Shown here: positions 43,983 to 55,330 of the stretch, piece by piece | Layout of the letters: every line of letters begins with the position of its first letter | How positions within the stretch are numbered: the stretch's first letter is position 1 | DNA from: Vandiemenella viatica | Taxonomy: Eukaryota; Arthropoda; Insecta; Orthoptera; Morabidae | DNA length: 64,000 nucleotides | NCBI GenBank assembly: GCA_031002005.1 | Contig: CM061921.1 | Span: 146,663,283 to 146,727,282, forward strand | Direction: 5' to 3' | The notes under the pieces: generated by a model | What the model was told of the DNA's origin: nothing | Database searches by the model: none | Seen by the model: only the letters and a program-made list of their open reading frames with translations | Program-made: the position numbers and the translations under genes

Positions 43983-46774
43983 AGTACCGATACTACGCTA
44001 ACACTTAGTTTCTTTCCATTGAGTGAAACCGAAATAGAACTAAATTACTCAAAGGCTTTAAGGATGCTGTCTGTTCACCGCAGTAAACTCTTTCACGCAC
44101 TATAACAAGAATAAACGTCTAAATAAAACGTTTTTTTAATCGACAAAATACTAAGCGTGTTGCTACGTAAACAACCAGAGATATTACTGCCCAAGGAACA
44201 GATGCAGAGCAGAATAAAGAAAGATTTTCTGCAAGTAAGAAGAACTGGATGGGACTCCAAAATGCAGAAGACATATTTTTAATCTAGCGGTAAACAATCT
44301 GACACTTAAAAAAGAATTCTGATTAATATGATTTTCTTCAATAAAATGAGCCAAAAGCTTATTTCCAACTCAGCACAGGAAGCAACATACAGAAAAAATA
44401 GGTAAAGACAGGGTAAAAATCCCCTGAACTCCCAATAACTTAATTCCATGATGACTTTTCAGGATTAATACTTACATTCACAAGATGTTTTATTCTACAA
44501 AAAGGAATTTTGTAAGCCACCTCCACAATGGCCAGGTTATCAAAGGTGTTTCAGAATGCCCTTAAACTATACTGAAAATGATTCAGTATTTATCATTTTC
44601 TCCTGTGTTTTTCCCATACAGTTTATTATGGCAATAATATAACAACTGATCACTGAAGTCTTCTCTCCTCATGAAATTTCAGCAGTGGAAATAATGTTGG
44701 TTGTTTCTAAAAGTGTGGAAATTTTCCTTCAGATCACATACAGTTAAAAAATATCTTAGCTCTGAGTTCATGTACTAAGTCATTTCTCCACTGCCATCAT
44801 TCTTTCAAGGAAATTTTGGATCACACTTAGCAGTGGAAATGACACCACTGATGTATTCAGCAATTAAATGTGAGGTTAATTTTATGTTAGTAATAATGCA
44901 GCCTTGGTTAGAGGTAACAAACATATATATTTTACATTGACTCCTACACTTTTGCAAATTAACATAATCATGAATTCTTGCCATGATCTATTTACTTTCA
45001 CAATCCTTCAGGCTTTTGCTCTCATGCCCTGAAATGCTGTGAACCTTTTTACCAACAAACTTCCCCTTGTAACATTGCATCTCATCCCTGATATCAGAGT
45101 GGGATGAACATTCACTATAGCTTTCCAGAAGTTTTCAGTATGGATAAACTAACGGGTGTACTCTTTGATTAACATTATACACTTTATCACCAAGATTGCA
45201 GCATTCTTCAAAGACAGCCAGAAAGCTGTAGAACACCCTAATTGCTCCAATTCCATACAAGTGGCACCGAACAGTCTCCCTCCCACATAACAATATCTAC
45301 ATAGCTTGAAGACCTATGGGATAAAAAAATCGGTATGTCACAGAGTATGTTCTATGTGTGTTCTATGTACAGATGCAGAGATCCTCTAGTTATATGAGAC
45401 TGCTTACAACTCCAGTGTTGGGGCAATCATTAGTCGAACACAACTATGTGTTAGGAGCACTAAGTCTCTGAGAAAACTGGTCAAGGAAGCTAATTCTCTA
45501 GGCCAGCTAGTGTCTCAAGGTAGAGAAATCTGCATGAGAGAAGAAAACTAAGCTAACAGTTATTTTCACAGAAATTTTTACTGCTACAGTTTGTATTGAT
45601 GTGGTAAGAACTACAACTTCAGAGTAAACAATGTTGTGAACAAACATTCATATAACTTCCTTTTATTGCTTCCTGTATAGGTTGCAACCATCAGCACTGA
45701 ATATTGACAGTGTGAAATACATCTCTCTTAGGCACAAACGTAACTGTTAGAACAGACAAGAGTGGTACTCCATTTACATTGCCCAAAAAGGTTTCACTGT
45801 AGCATGGGAGTCATCCTTCCCACCTAGCTCATATTTGGGGCTGTTATCACCCCATTTTATTTGATTTCTTTTTAATTAGTGTTGGGAATCATTAACCTGC
45901 ATCGAGACACTATCTACATCAAACCGTGCAAACTATAGCTTGAATCCCATGAATGCAGCTGTCAGTATGATTTCTTATTATTATTTTTACAGATCTTCCT
46001 TTTTTCCCTTCACTTCCACTTGGAAGATTAGTGAGGGAGGGTTTGAGAGATTTTAAAAACTTGGTGAATTCAATCTGTTTATAGCTTTAATTTTTTTTGG
46101 GGGGGGGGGGAAGGCTCTAAGCTTGAACAAAGTTACAATTGGTGTAGTTGCAAAAGCTGCTGTACATATCGTCCTAGTTGACTTGGTAGCAGGGGAATCA
46201 GTGACTAATGTCTATGATGTAGCTTCGCTGGCATTCTATTTCACCACCTGGGTGATGCTAGTAGCAAGCACGGGTGGTGATATTGTTTTCTGTTGCATTT
46301 TTTATTCTATTTTTCTGGTTATTTTGATTTGGTGTATCTCATTTTTTCTACACCTGAAATCCTACTCCATGCCAGGTTTCAGCCTACGCAGCTACAGAAA
46401 TTTAGACAAGGTATGCCATCTTTTGATTGCAGTTATTCTATGCTTCAACAGTAGTCACTGAAATCAGTGATGGTGTTTGGCACATGTGTCGATCTTTGAA
46501 CATCCAATAGTAAAGTAGGATTATGGTAAGTCAGAACAGATATGCTGGTTTTATAAATAGCAATGCTAACGCCCCTCATAATTTGCTAAATCTCAGCCAC
46601 ATTCTCTTCTGCTCTGGATCCATTAAATCATGGCAAGATGTATCATCACGTTTGTTGAGAAATGAGTATAGCTGCTAATTGTTTTAATGAGCAGAGTACC
46701 ATCCTATACATTTTTAAATCATTTCAATGTGGTTGTTACCCCTCCAACAATTTTTTTCAAGTGACCTCTCCCTT

Positions 46775-47310
46775 TTTTTCACCATCATCAGTTCCTCAAC
46801 TGGTTTGATGCAATCCTCCATCTCTTCCTATCATGTGCTAACCTCTTCATCTCAACATACGTCTTACAACCTACATTCTCAATTAACTGCTTTATAAATT
46901 GTAATCTTTGTCTACCTCTGCAGTTCTTACCTTCAACTGTTCCCTCCACTAACAAATTAACAAATCCCAAATGTCTTAAAATATGACCCACAAGACTCTT
47001 CCACAAGCTTCTTTCCTTCACCCACCATTTCCAAAACATGTTCATTTCGTACTTTATCTGTCATTTCAACATCCTTATACAGCACCACATTTCAAATGCT
47101 TCAATTTTCCTTTTTACTGGTATTCCTAATGTCCATGCTTCACTATCATAAAGTGCTGTGCTCCAAAGATACAGTTTTAAAAAGTTCTTTCTTAGTGCTA
47201 GAGCAATATTTGAAACTAAAAGATTTCTCTTTTTCATTAAAGCTCTTTTTGCTAGTGCTATTCTACTATTAACATCATGACTTTTTTTTCTAACATTAAA
47301 ACTACATTTT
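46775..47310 (-). mobile_element. LINE-B fragment in the TAF3 intron
   Basis: The minus strand 47310-47060 reads the RNLLVSN, KNFLK and STALYDSEAWTLGIPV stretch. 47045-46788 reads SLVGHILRHLGFVNLLVEGT, NCRGRQRLQFIKQLIENVGC and ASNQL. Homologous to 14970-15450. Broken and 5' truncated. Confidence 0.8.
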
Positions 47311-47912
47311 CAATTTGAAGTTCATTTCTGTTACTTTGTTTTTCTGAAGTAAGAGGACTGACCATGTTCTCATTTTTATGGGTGTGTGGATAATCCCTGT
47401 GAGCTACCCAATCAGTTTTCTACTTTGTGCTCCCTCTTTTTAAAAAATATCTTGAGAATAAATTTATTTTTTATACAGATCCATTGTGTTATCATGATCA
47501 AGGCAACAAAGCCAAGATTTCCACTCTCCATGAATCGCATCTTTCCATTGTCACATCCAGTGGCAGTGATTGAAACACATATGAAACTTGCAACTCTATG
47601 AAATTGGCAATACTGACAAACCTCGATCTTAGGTATTGCAACTGTGACATTCCTGTACGCAATCCTTACATTCCTGGCTTTTGTGGGAAACATAATAATT
47701 CTTACTTCAAACTCAATGGAATAAATATACAATGAACGATCAAGTGTTTGAATGAACCCACTCACTCTGACCTATGTGTGTTTTGTTTGTGTATCACAGT
47801 TTAAAAAAATGAACAGTAGTTTTGCAACAAAGAATACCAGCAATCAATACTGTTAACACAATGAAACGCTATTTCCTGAAGCAAGACAGTAGTAACAATG
47901 AACAATATTTAC

Positions 47913-48013
47913 CAGTGATACCATGCATCACAGTCATCACATCCAATCATTGGGCTACCATCATCTTGGCCACCACAAGCAGGACATATCCACACTTTAT
48001 TGCCACCATTATC
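47913..48013 (-). CDS. TAF3: TAF3 internal exon (N-terminal half of PHD finger)
   Basis: A 101-bp exon with a clean acceptor (CTGTTACAG before 48013) and donor (CACTG/GTAAAT). It reads DNGGNKVWICPACGGQDDGS, then PMIGCDDCDAWYHW with the Trp codon split across the junction. ICPAC, GCDDC and WYH give the first two Cys pairs and the His of a PHD finger. QDDGSPMIGCDxCDxWYHW is the TAF3 signature. Joining to 29997 restores one zinc finger in frame. Upstream exons (the histone-fold N-terminus) were not found in 48-64 kb and may lie beyond the window. Confidence 0.92.
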
Positions 48014-49018
48014 CTGTAACAGGACACTATTAAATAGAGTTCACCAACAAAGATATCAATCATCACATGGCATATGCAGATTGCTTCCTGAAATCATCAA
48101 TGGACCTGTGGAGAGAGTATGAATTATCCTAAGGCAATCACTAAGGATTTTGTTAGTATACCACCAGTATTTATTTGAAGACTCAAAATCTCTAACAAGT
48201 TTCCATGTAGTGGCTTTAAAGAAGTAAGTATTTAAATAAATAGGTTCCATTTTCTGAAACAAACAAAAAAACTAAGCATTTGAGTTACAGAGAGGGGATA
48301 CAGTTTACTATCAGAAACTCATCTGTTCTCACTTGAGTATGCTAGGTGTTTTAATAAACAAAATTCTCAGCCAAGAATCTGCAAGTATCACAAAAAAGCC
48401 TATTAATAAAAAATGCAAGCAATCAATGTAATGATTTTTTCCCCTAGATACATAAAGATGGCTGTAAACTGTATTGTGCACATTCATTGACACATCAGTT
48501 TCAGGAGATATTTTTATTGATGAGCTGGGAAGAAAAAAACAAGACATTAAATATAAATGTACCATTAAAAATTACTGTTTACATATATAGAAAAAATACT
48601 AAAGATCAAATTTCTATGAATTAGTAAACCTAATATTTTCCTTGCTTTACTCAGTCTCCATGCAAATTTCTTAATTTCTAAACAGATCAGCAGCACTTCA
48701 TAAATAATATTATATAACAACATCTCAAGGGCAATGGGAAAGCCTATCTTTGTTGCACTAAAATGATCAATTCTACCTGGTTCCATCAATCAAACCTCAC
48801 AAAATAATAGGACCAATGCAAACTTTGCACATTTCTGTAGTTGTGCTTAATTTTAAATAAACATTTACAGCTAAACAATGCAATAAAGTTACTCCTTCAG
48901 TGTTTTGGTGTAGTTCAATGTGTTATATGATTAGTGTCATATACCAGAGTATATGGCACTAACTTTTGTTACAATTCCAAAGAAAAAATTTCTTCCTAAC
49001 TAATAGTAATCTCCAAAT
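48014..49018. other. TAF3 upstream intron; one weak exon candidate
   Basis: No sure coding. On the minus strand, TTGTTTTTTTCTTCCCAG at about 48549-48532 is a strong acceptor followed by an open frame SSIKISPETDVSMNVHNTVY. A GTATCT donor that would leave phase 0, as the next exon needs, occurs about 75 bp on. I cannot show that this segment belongs to TAF3. Confidence 0.25.
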
Positions 49019-49560
49019 AACATGGCTCAGTGGTTAACATGACTGATCGGAGATTGAAAGGCCTTTAGTTTGAATCCTTTTTTTTTTTTTTACTTATGGC
49101 TTTATGCCTCATCAACGTCGAGGTCATTAGAGGCGGGACGGGACTGGAGACAAGGAATGGGAAGGAATTTGGCCATGGCCTTTTGTAGGAAATATCCCGG
49201 TGTTCGCCTGGAGTGATTTGGGGAAACCTTGGAAAACCCAAATCTGGATGCCCGGACGGGGATTCGAACCGGCGTCCTCCCAAATGCGAGGCCACAGTGT
49301 TAACCACTCACCCACCTCGCTCGGTAGTTTGAATCCATCTCGGCAGGGATTTCAAGAGGCCCTTAACCTGACCTTCATTTCTAGCACAGCTTGCTATGTA
49401 ATGTGACGTACACCAGAACATTCCGTGGTTCAGATTCCGCATTAAACTGTAGGTCCCCTACACCCAGTATGATTACTGGGTTGGGCTAGATAACTACCAT
49501 GGGGCGGATTATCCAACCAATAAAAAACCCTGTTGCCAGGTCATTATGACCACACGAATT
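49019..49560 (+). mobile_element. SINE-1 copy split by SINE-2
   Basis: The head GGCTCAGTGGTTAACATGAC and B-box region AGTTTGAATCC (to 49079) continue after the insert with CATCTCGGCAGGGATTTCAA, AGGCCCTTAACCTGACCTTC, TTAAACTGTAGGTCCCCTAC and GATTACTGGGTTGGG. Colinear with 13457-13762. Confidence 0.8.
49080..49321 (-). mobile_element. SINE-2 inserted in SINE-1
   Basis: Flanked by TAGTTTGAATCC at 49068-49079 and 49322-49333 (overlapping the copy end by a base or two). The poly-A tail on the minus strand is the T run at 49080-49091. The minus-strand head has a tRNA-like A box and an intact B box (GGTTCGAATCC, 49270-49260). The body has CCCGTCCGGGCATCCAGATT and GGCCATGGCCAAATTCC. The cleanest SINE-2 of the window together with 57625-57875. 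Confidence 0.85.
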
Positions 49561-51537
49561 TACTTAAAATTTACAATGAGTATATCTAGCAAACTCTGTT
49601 TCATGCACAACAGTAAAAGTTCTGCAGCAAGATGTTCTCACTTCTCCTTTTCCAATAGGAATCCACTTCTAACTTCTGCTATTTAGCAAATTTGCAGGTT
49701 TAAATTTAAACTTTAATAAAGTTCATTTACATACTGATATATGATGATATTTGGTTTAGAAGGGACAAAAGTGACAAATACATAATACGACACAATATAT
49801 GGCTCTAATTGTGTTATAAAACCCAATGGAATTATTCAGCGATTCTAAACCTAATTTCCCCCTACTCCTTAGGCTGCTATGTTAGGTATAACCAATTACA
49901 AAAATTTTCCCCACATCCAACACAAATTTGCAACATTAAAGAGGTAAAATCTGTTGAAACCTGAATATATCTTTACTGATCTACACTAATCACCTGAAGC
50001 ATAAAATGAGTGGTTTAGAAATGGTGTCAAGTCATCTGCGTGATAGCAGAGTTAATTTTTTTAAATGATATTTTACACTTTTGAAATTGCTTACTACACT
50101 ACACCCTATATATAAGGGTGAACCAATATTTCAACACAATCTGCAATAAATGTGGGAGGTTTTTCATGATCAAAACTTGCTTGTCTGTATTTTTAGACTT
50201 TTCTAACACAACTACTATAAAAAAACTTCTTAACACTGTCAATACAGTTTATGACATTCAAAATATATCCTCCTTTCTCCTTTAAATGTGACTACTGCCT
50301 TCATGTAAAACACACTGATGTAGGTCTAACACATAAAAATGATATTATAACAGTGGACATAGAAGCAGACCTGTTGCAAACTCTCTACTTTCACCACAGT
50401 GCATCAAAATATTTCCAGCAAACTGCTATCCACTACATTTTCCACATGGCTGAAATAATTTCTTGGTAGCAGTGGATTCAGGATTTTGCTACTTATTTGC
50501 ACAATACTATATTAGATCCTTATAAATGAATGTGTTAACTTGAGCCCCTGAAAGAACTGACAACATGCATATGAGAATGAAGTGTATAGATGGCGCATAA
50601 GAAATTGTTCATGTTGCCATAACAACAGTGCCATGTAACAGTGCCATGTACTTGGGTTTGGTCCCTGGTTGGTTTTATCAAGAGCACTTCTGGTAATCAT
50701 TTCAATGTTGTGGGCACAATGTGATGTGTTCTGTTCAGAGCATGTCCAATGAAGACTGAAGACAACTTCTTTGCTGTTTATACTATGTGCTAGGTCTCCG
50801 TGAAATAATTTTTGCTGAAGATTAACGAAAAAAAATCTAGACTTGTACACCTTCTACGGAGACATACATATTTCTCGATCTTGGTGTCACGTTTTGGCCA
50901 GGACAAATGCCAGCCTAGATGGACAGCCGTACTGTCCAAATCATAGGCGCCTACCCTTGTCAATTTTTTTTTGTGGCTTTGCGCCTCACGAGGTCATTAT
51001 TAAGGTGAGTTTCACACTTTGGTTTAATCAATCACTGGTTTAATAACACAATGTTCAGCATTAGAATTGTGTTAGAATACCAATTGTCACAAAAAGGTAT
51101 TCTAATTTTTGCATCAACACACTTTTTAAATAACATTATTCTACATTAAGTACTGAATTTTCAGTTTAGAAATGACAAAGAATATTTTATAAGTTGAGAA
51201 ATCTAAAGTACTAATAGCCACTTTCTGATAACAGAGTGATTACAAATTGACAGTAACTAATGAAACAAATGTACATAAATGTAAATTTTATTTAACACGT
51301 CTTTAGCAACTTTACTTGGGGGGGGGGGGGAACTTTTTTTATTCCGTAAAATTAACAAAATTCTCATTGAAAAACAATGGAGTCTTGTCTCAATGAAAAC
51401 ACTACATGCCAGTTACCTTTCATTTATACTCAAATGGCTATGTCATTTAATGAAAGGAAAGTGACCACCAATAGTAGAAGGGAAATAGGCACAGAGGATG
51501 GTCAAAACTGGCATAATGGACCAATTGCAATGTGGTA
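49561..51537. other. No gene seen; short SINE-2 remnant
   Basis: AT-rich DNA without recognisable coding. At 50965-51000 GGCTTTGCGCCTCACGAGG, GTCATTA preceded by a T run is the 3' end of a truncated minus-strand SINE-2. A G run lies at 51319-51330. Confidence 0.5.
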
Positions 51538-52840
51538 TGAGTGCTGCCCAAAAAGTAGTACCCATCTGCACCGTGTACAGTGCTGTCATCTCAAGTCAAC
51601 CAGTTTATGTAAACTGCCCGCTTACTGTGTGTGAGGTTACATTCTGCTATTAATACTTTTATCCTTTCAGCCAGTGTTTAGAACATTTTTAAAAATTGAG
51701 AATGCCTAAAATTGAGAATGCTGAAAATTGTGAAGTGAGATCTGTTATTAAATTCTTTATTGCCAGAAATGTGCAACCACACGATATTCAACATGAAATC
51801 AAAGAGTTTTATGAAGAAAATACAATGATATATAATCTGTTCATCAACAGTGTCAAAATTTTAATTCTGAGAGAAAGAACATCCAGGATAATGAGCGAAC
51901 AGTCTGCCCATAGGGCACTGCCTATCGCTGCAGATAACTTGCTGAATTTAGTAGACAAATTCATAAAGAACTATTGGTGTATCACACCACATGAAATTAA
52001 TCAGAAATTTACATGTTTCACAAACCATTCTTCATGATAATGTCAAGGACCATTAGAAGAACAGAAAAATTTGTGCATGATGAGTAACTCGCATACTAAA
52101 TGTTAAATACATATCTGCAACATTGAATTTATTTTTGGAGTATTATTGCAATCAAAGAGACACCTTCCCGACAGGTGTGAAGTACAGATTTCTTATTAGA
52201 TAACTGAGAGCAAATATCGGCTAATGCAGATAACCCAAAAAGTTCGAGAAGCAACCATCAACTGGATAACTCATAGCCATGTTTTCTGGGACTGATACAG
52301 TGTTTTGATCATTGATTTCATGCCTTGAGAAGCCACGATTCATATTTTAAAGCTTTAAAGAATTTGCAGCAGACAATTCAAAATCAGCAATGTGGTCCGC
52401 TGTCTGGTGACGTTTTGCTTCTCCACAACAATGCCTGACCATACACTGCTAGTAAAACACAACTTCAGAACACGTTTAAATGGGAAGTTTCAGCCACCCA
52501 CCCTATAGCTCAGACCTGACTCCTACTTATTTTGATCTTTTTTATTTATTTATTTATTTTTTTAGAAAATTGAGACTTTTCGGGAGGAACGTGCTTTCAA
52601 AGTGATGAAAACCTATAAGAAGAAGTCACTACTTTTCTCAGAGGAATATAAGACAGGAATAATAATAATAATAAAAATCATTGAATGGCATGACAAGTGT
52701 TTGAATTCACATTATGAATATGTAGAAAAGTATTGTAAGGTACATTTATTACGTTTATGTAAAATAAAAAGTTTCATTTTAAAATCTGACTTTATTATTT
52801 TAAAATTTTTAAAAGGGTACTACTTTCTGGAAGACCAGCA
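51538..52840 (+). mobile_element. Complete but dead mariner, 1303 bp
   Basis: TA at 51536-51537 and 52841-52842 flanks 26-bp inverted ends (TGAGTGCTGCCCAAAAAGTA at the left; right end read inward TGCTGGTCTTCCAGAAAGTA, both then GTACCC). The length is that of a full mariner. 51696-52037 encodes a decayed transposase N-terminus (IENAENCEVRSVIKFFIARN). Later frames show INWITHSHVFWD-like and HNNA.PYT (decayed HDNARPHTA) text, with many stops. Mariners of this group move by a DD34D transposase. Confidence 0.8.
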
Positions 52841-53279
52841 TACATTCAATTTGAAAATAATCAGAAATTGGGTCAATAAATAACAGTAACCTATATGCAT
52901 GTTAATTAACGCAGGTACATAACAAATGACATGCACAAAGACATTTCGGAAAACTTTCCTCCATTGTTTAATAACGACCTCTGCGGCAAACTTTTCTCCA
53001 TTGTTTAATAACTACCTCTGTCATTGCTCTATTGTTTCCTACCTATATACCAGACAATACACGATCTCCTCTCCTTATGGCAACATTATCATGTCTTTTT
53101 CACTTCAACTTTACAGTCCAGCACTTATGTCAACCACCCTTGGTACACCTTCCTCTACCCACCTTGCACTATTTGAACTTCAAATTTATGCTTTCTCCAA
53201 GGGTCTCTCTCTCACCAACCTTAATTGTGATCTCACTGCTTTGGTCAGGGCCTCTCACCCACATGTGTAACTCTAAAAA

Positions 53280-55330
53280 CTCTCAGGTCATTATAACCAC
53301 TCCAAAAGACCTTGTGTCACCCAGAGTGCATTTAGCCTTGGTGGGCCTCATCTGTGAACATCTGCCCAGGGGCTCCCTTCCTACATCACAGAAACTACCC
53401 ACATCTTAGGGCACCTGCTGACAGTCCTTACCCTTGCAAATCCTTCTTGGTTACCATTGATGCCACAACTCCATACTTCACCCTAACCAACACTGTAAGG
53501 GCCTTATTACCCTCAGTTATTATGTGGATTTGAACCCTCCACTAAACCTTCCCAGAATAGCTTTTTCTCATCACTGGTTCACTTTAATCTACCCACAAAT
53601 TTCTTTACCTTCCATTCCCAAATCTACCATTAGATATAGAGAACTGTTAAGGGTACATGCATGTTGCCTTCCAGGGAAAACTGAATGAAGCCTTTACAAA
53701 ATTGTTTTTTTTTTTTTTTTTTTTTTACCAATTACATGGATCATACACACAGATGCTATATTTAACATCATGACACAGAGCGAATACTGTTTCTTTAACT
53801 TTCTTACTTCCATACATAACCCCCACTTCCTAAACTTCACACAGTTTTAATCTCACATCAATTATCACCTTCACTGACGTGTGCACTTCCATGCAGAAAA
53901 GTCAAGCACATGTCTTGTAATGCCAAAAGCACTTGCCACACCTCCAAAGAAGAAAAGAAAGTTTAGTTCAAAAGGATATAAGTGGATGTTTAGCCACTAA
54001 CAAACAAGTTGGCATATAAGCTTTATTCAGTGCAATGTGAATCTACCAGTGATCATATTAGTGCCGATTTGAGTAAAGAATTATACTTAAAAATTAAAAC
54101 ATAATCATAAAGTGTCATATTTGGAGGGCAAGTTCTATTGATTTGTGAATAAAGGAGAAGTATTTATCATTAAAGAAACACTTGTTTAAGCCTGGGAACC
54201 TAAGTATATTTTCACTGTTTTGTAAAATTAGCTCTGCAGGTGAAATGTCAGTTCATGGTGATTGGATAGCCTGAAAAGAATCTGAATTTTAAGTTACAAG
54301 TAAGTTTAAAAGCTAGAAGTGTTATGTGATTGATGCAGAACAGAATTCAGTTATGAAGAATCCTGTTCTGTAGTTGCAACCTCTGTCCACATCAAACCCA
54401 CGAATTTTCAGCAATACCTATGTTCCGATAGCTTTCACCCCTTACACACAAAACTCTCCCTATACTACAGCTTAGGTGTCCAAGCTAAAGGTGTCTGTTC
54501 TAACAACAATACACCATTATACTGCTGAACTGCTTCATAAACAGATCTCCTGTGCCATAACCCATCACTAAATCATCAGTCACGCATCAACCAAAATCAA
54601 ATAGAATTCAGTTTCCTAATCCAGTGAATTCATAAAATTAAACCATTCCACAGGTTTATATTTATGTACCACCCTTTCAGGAAATATGACACATACACCC
54701 CTAATCTCCTTTCAAATAAAACATGCATCAAACTTGGCAAACCAGCCAACCAAAAGGAAAAACAAATACTTTTATACAACCTACCCTTCAATTGCTCTGC
54801 AGCATCCCAAATATCACTGCATATCATGTGACTTACATCCAGCCATGTGACCTATCCCAAGCAAAACACTGGAGATACCTTCCAAGTCGCCACCTGCATC
54901 GCAACCCAACTCATACATCAGATCACCAGACTCCAATATCCAAATTTGTACATTAAACTTATCATCAACCAGCTCTTTGACTGAATGAAAGGTCACAAAA
55001 AATTTACTCCCAAATCTATACAATTCAATTGCTGCCCATATCATTTCCAATGATTCCTATGACGTTAATAACTACTTTTCAGTAAAACCCATCAGATTCC
55101 TCCCAGAATCTATCTCTCCACTTGAACTTCACAAGTTGGAATTGGCCTACGCATGTAGTCTGGATAGTAGAAATTCCCCCAGCCTTCAATCTTAACTTTC
55201 TTCATCCCACCTTTGCTAAAGCTATCACCTGTATCTATACCACTATCAAATAATACAAAAACCACTGTGGATTTCCAATAAAACAAGCTCAGCACAATGT
55301 AAGATACCACTTATACTCATCCAGGAATGC
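53280..55330 (+). mobile_element. Decayed Penelope-like element
   Basis: 53370-53600 reads LPSYITETTHILGHLLTVL and, in another frame, FLVTIDATTPYF, close to the LPSYVKDT..LVTIDVTSLYT motif of Penelope RTs. 55000-55190 reads NNYFSVKPIRFLPESISPLE, then LHKLELAYACSLDSRNSPSL, which resembles the end of GIY-YIG-containing PLE proteins I remember from locust repeats. 54530-54800 has KQISCAI-type text shared with those repeats. No intact catalytic box remains. 52940-53279 may belong to it as well. Confidence 0.5.

Larger units (their letters stand above)
36097..44189 (-). mobile_element. Full-length I-type LINE with target-site duplication
   Basis: CCCAAGGAACAGAT flanks the element at 36083-36096 and 44190-44203. 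On the minus strand it has a 5' UTR, ORF1 with three zinc knuckles, then ORF2 with endonuclease, reverse transcriptase and RNase H, the full I-clade order, and a 3' end rich in A and T. Without the hAT insertion (39717-42160) it is about 5.65 kb. Stops in ORF1 and near the YADD box show it is no longer active, but decay is light compared with LINE-A to LINE-D. Confidence 0.9.
29998..47912 (-). other. TAF3 intron, about 17.9 kb
   Basis: Bounded by a donor at 47912-47911 (CACTG/GTAAAT) and an acceptor ending at 29998, both on the minus strand. It carries the I-type LINE, a hAT, LINE-B and a PLE hairpin. The subregions 29998-31488, 33080-36096 and 44204-46774 show no gene or recognisable element beyond a (CA)n run at 30014-30032 and long homopolymer runs (for example G at about 46099-46110). 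Confidence 0.85.

Noticed and set aside
46123..46461. A hydrophobic 112-codon ORF that could be a membrane protein
   Set aside because: No recognisable family, low-complexity surroundings with a long G run just upstream, and location within the TAF3 intron.
48056..48262. A 68-codon minus-strand ORF next to the TAF3 exon
   Set aside because: It lies upstream of the exon acceptor with no suitable splice sites and no TAF3-like residues.
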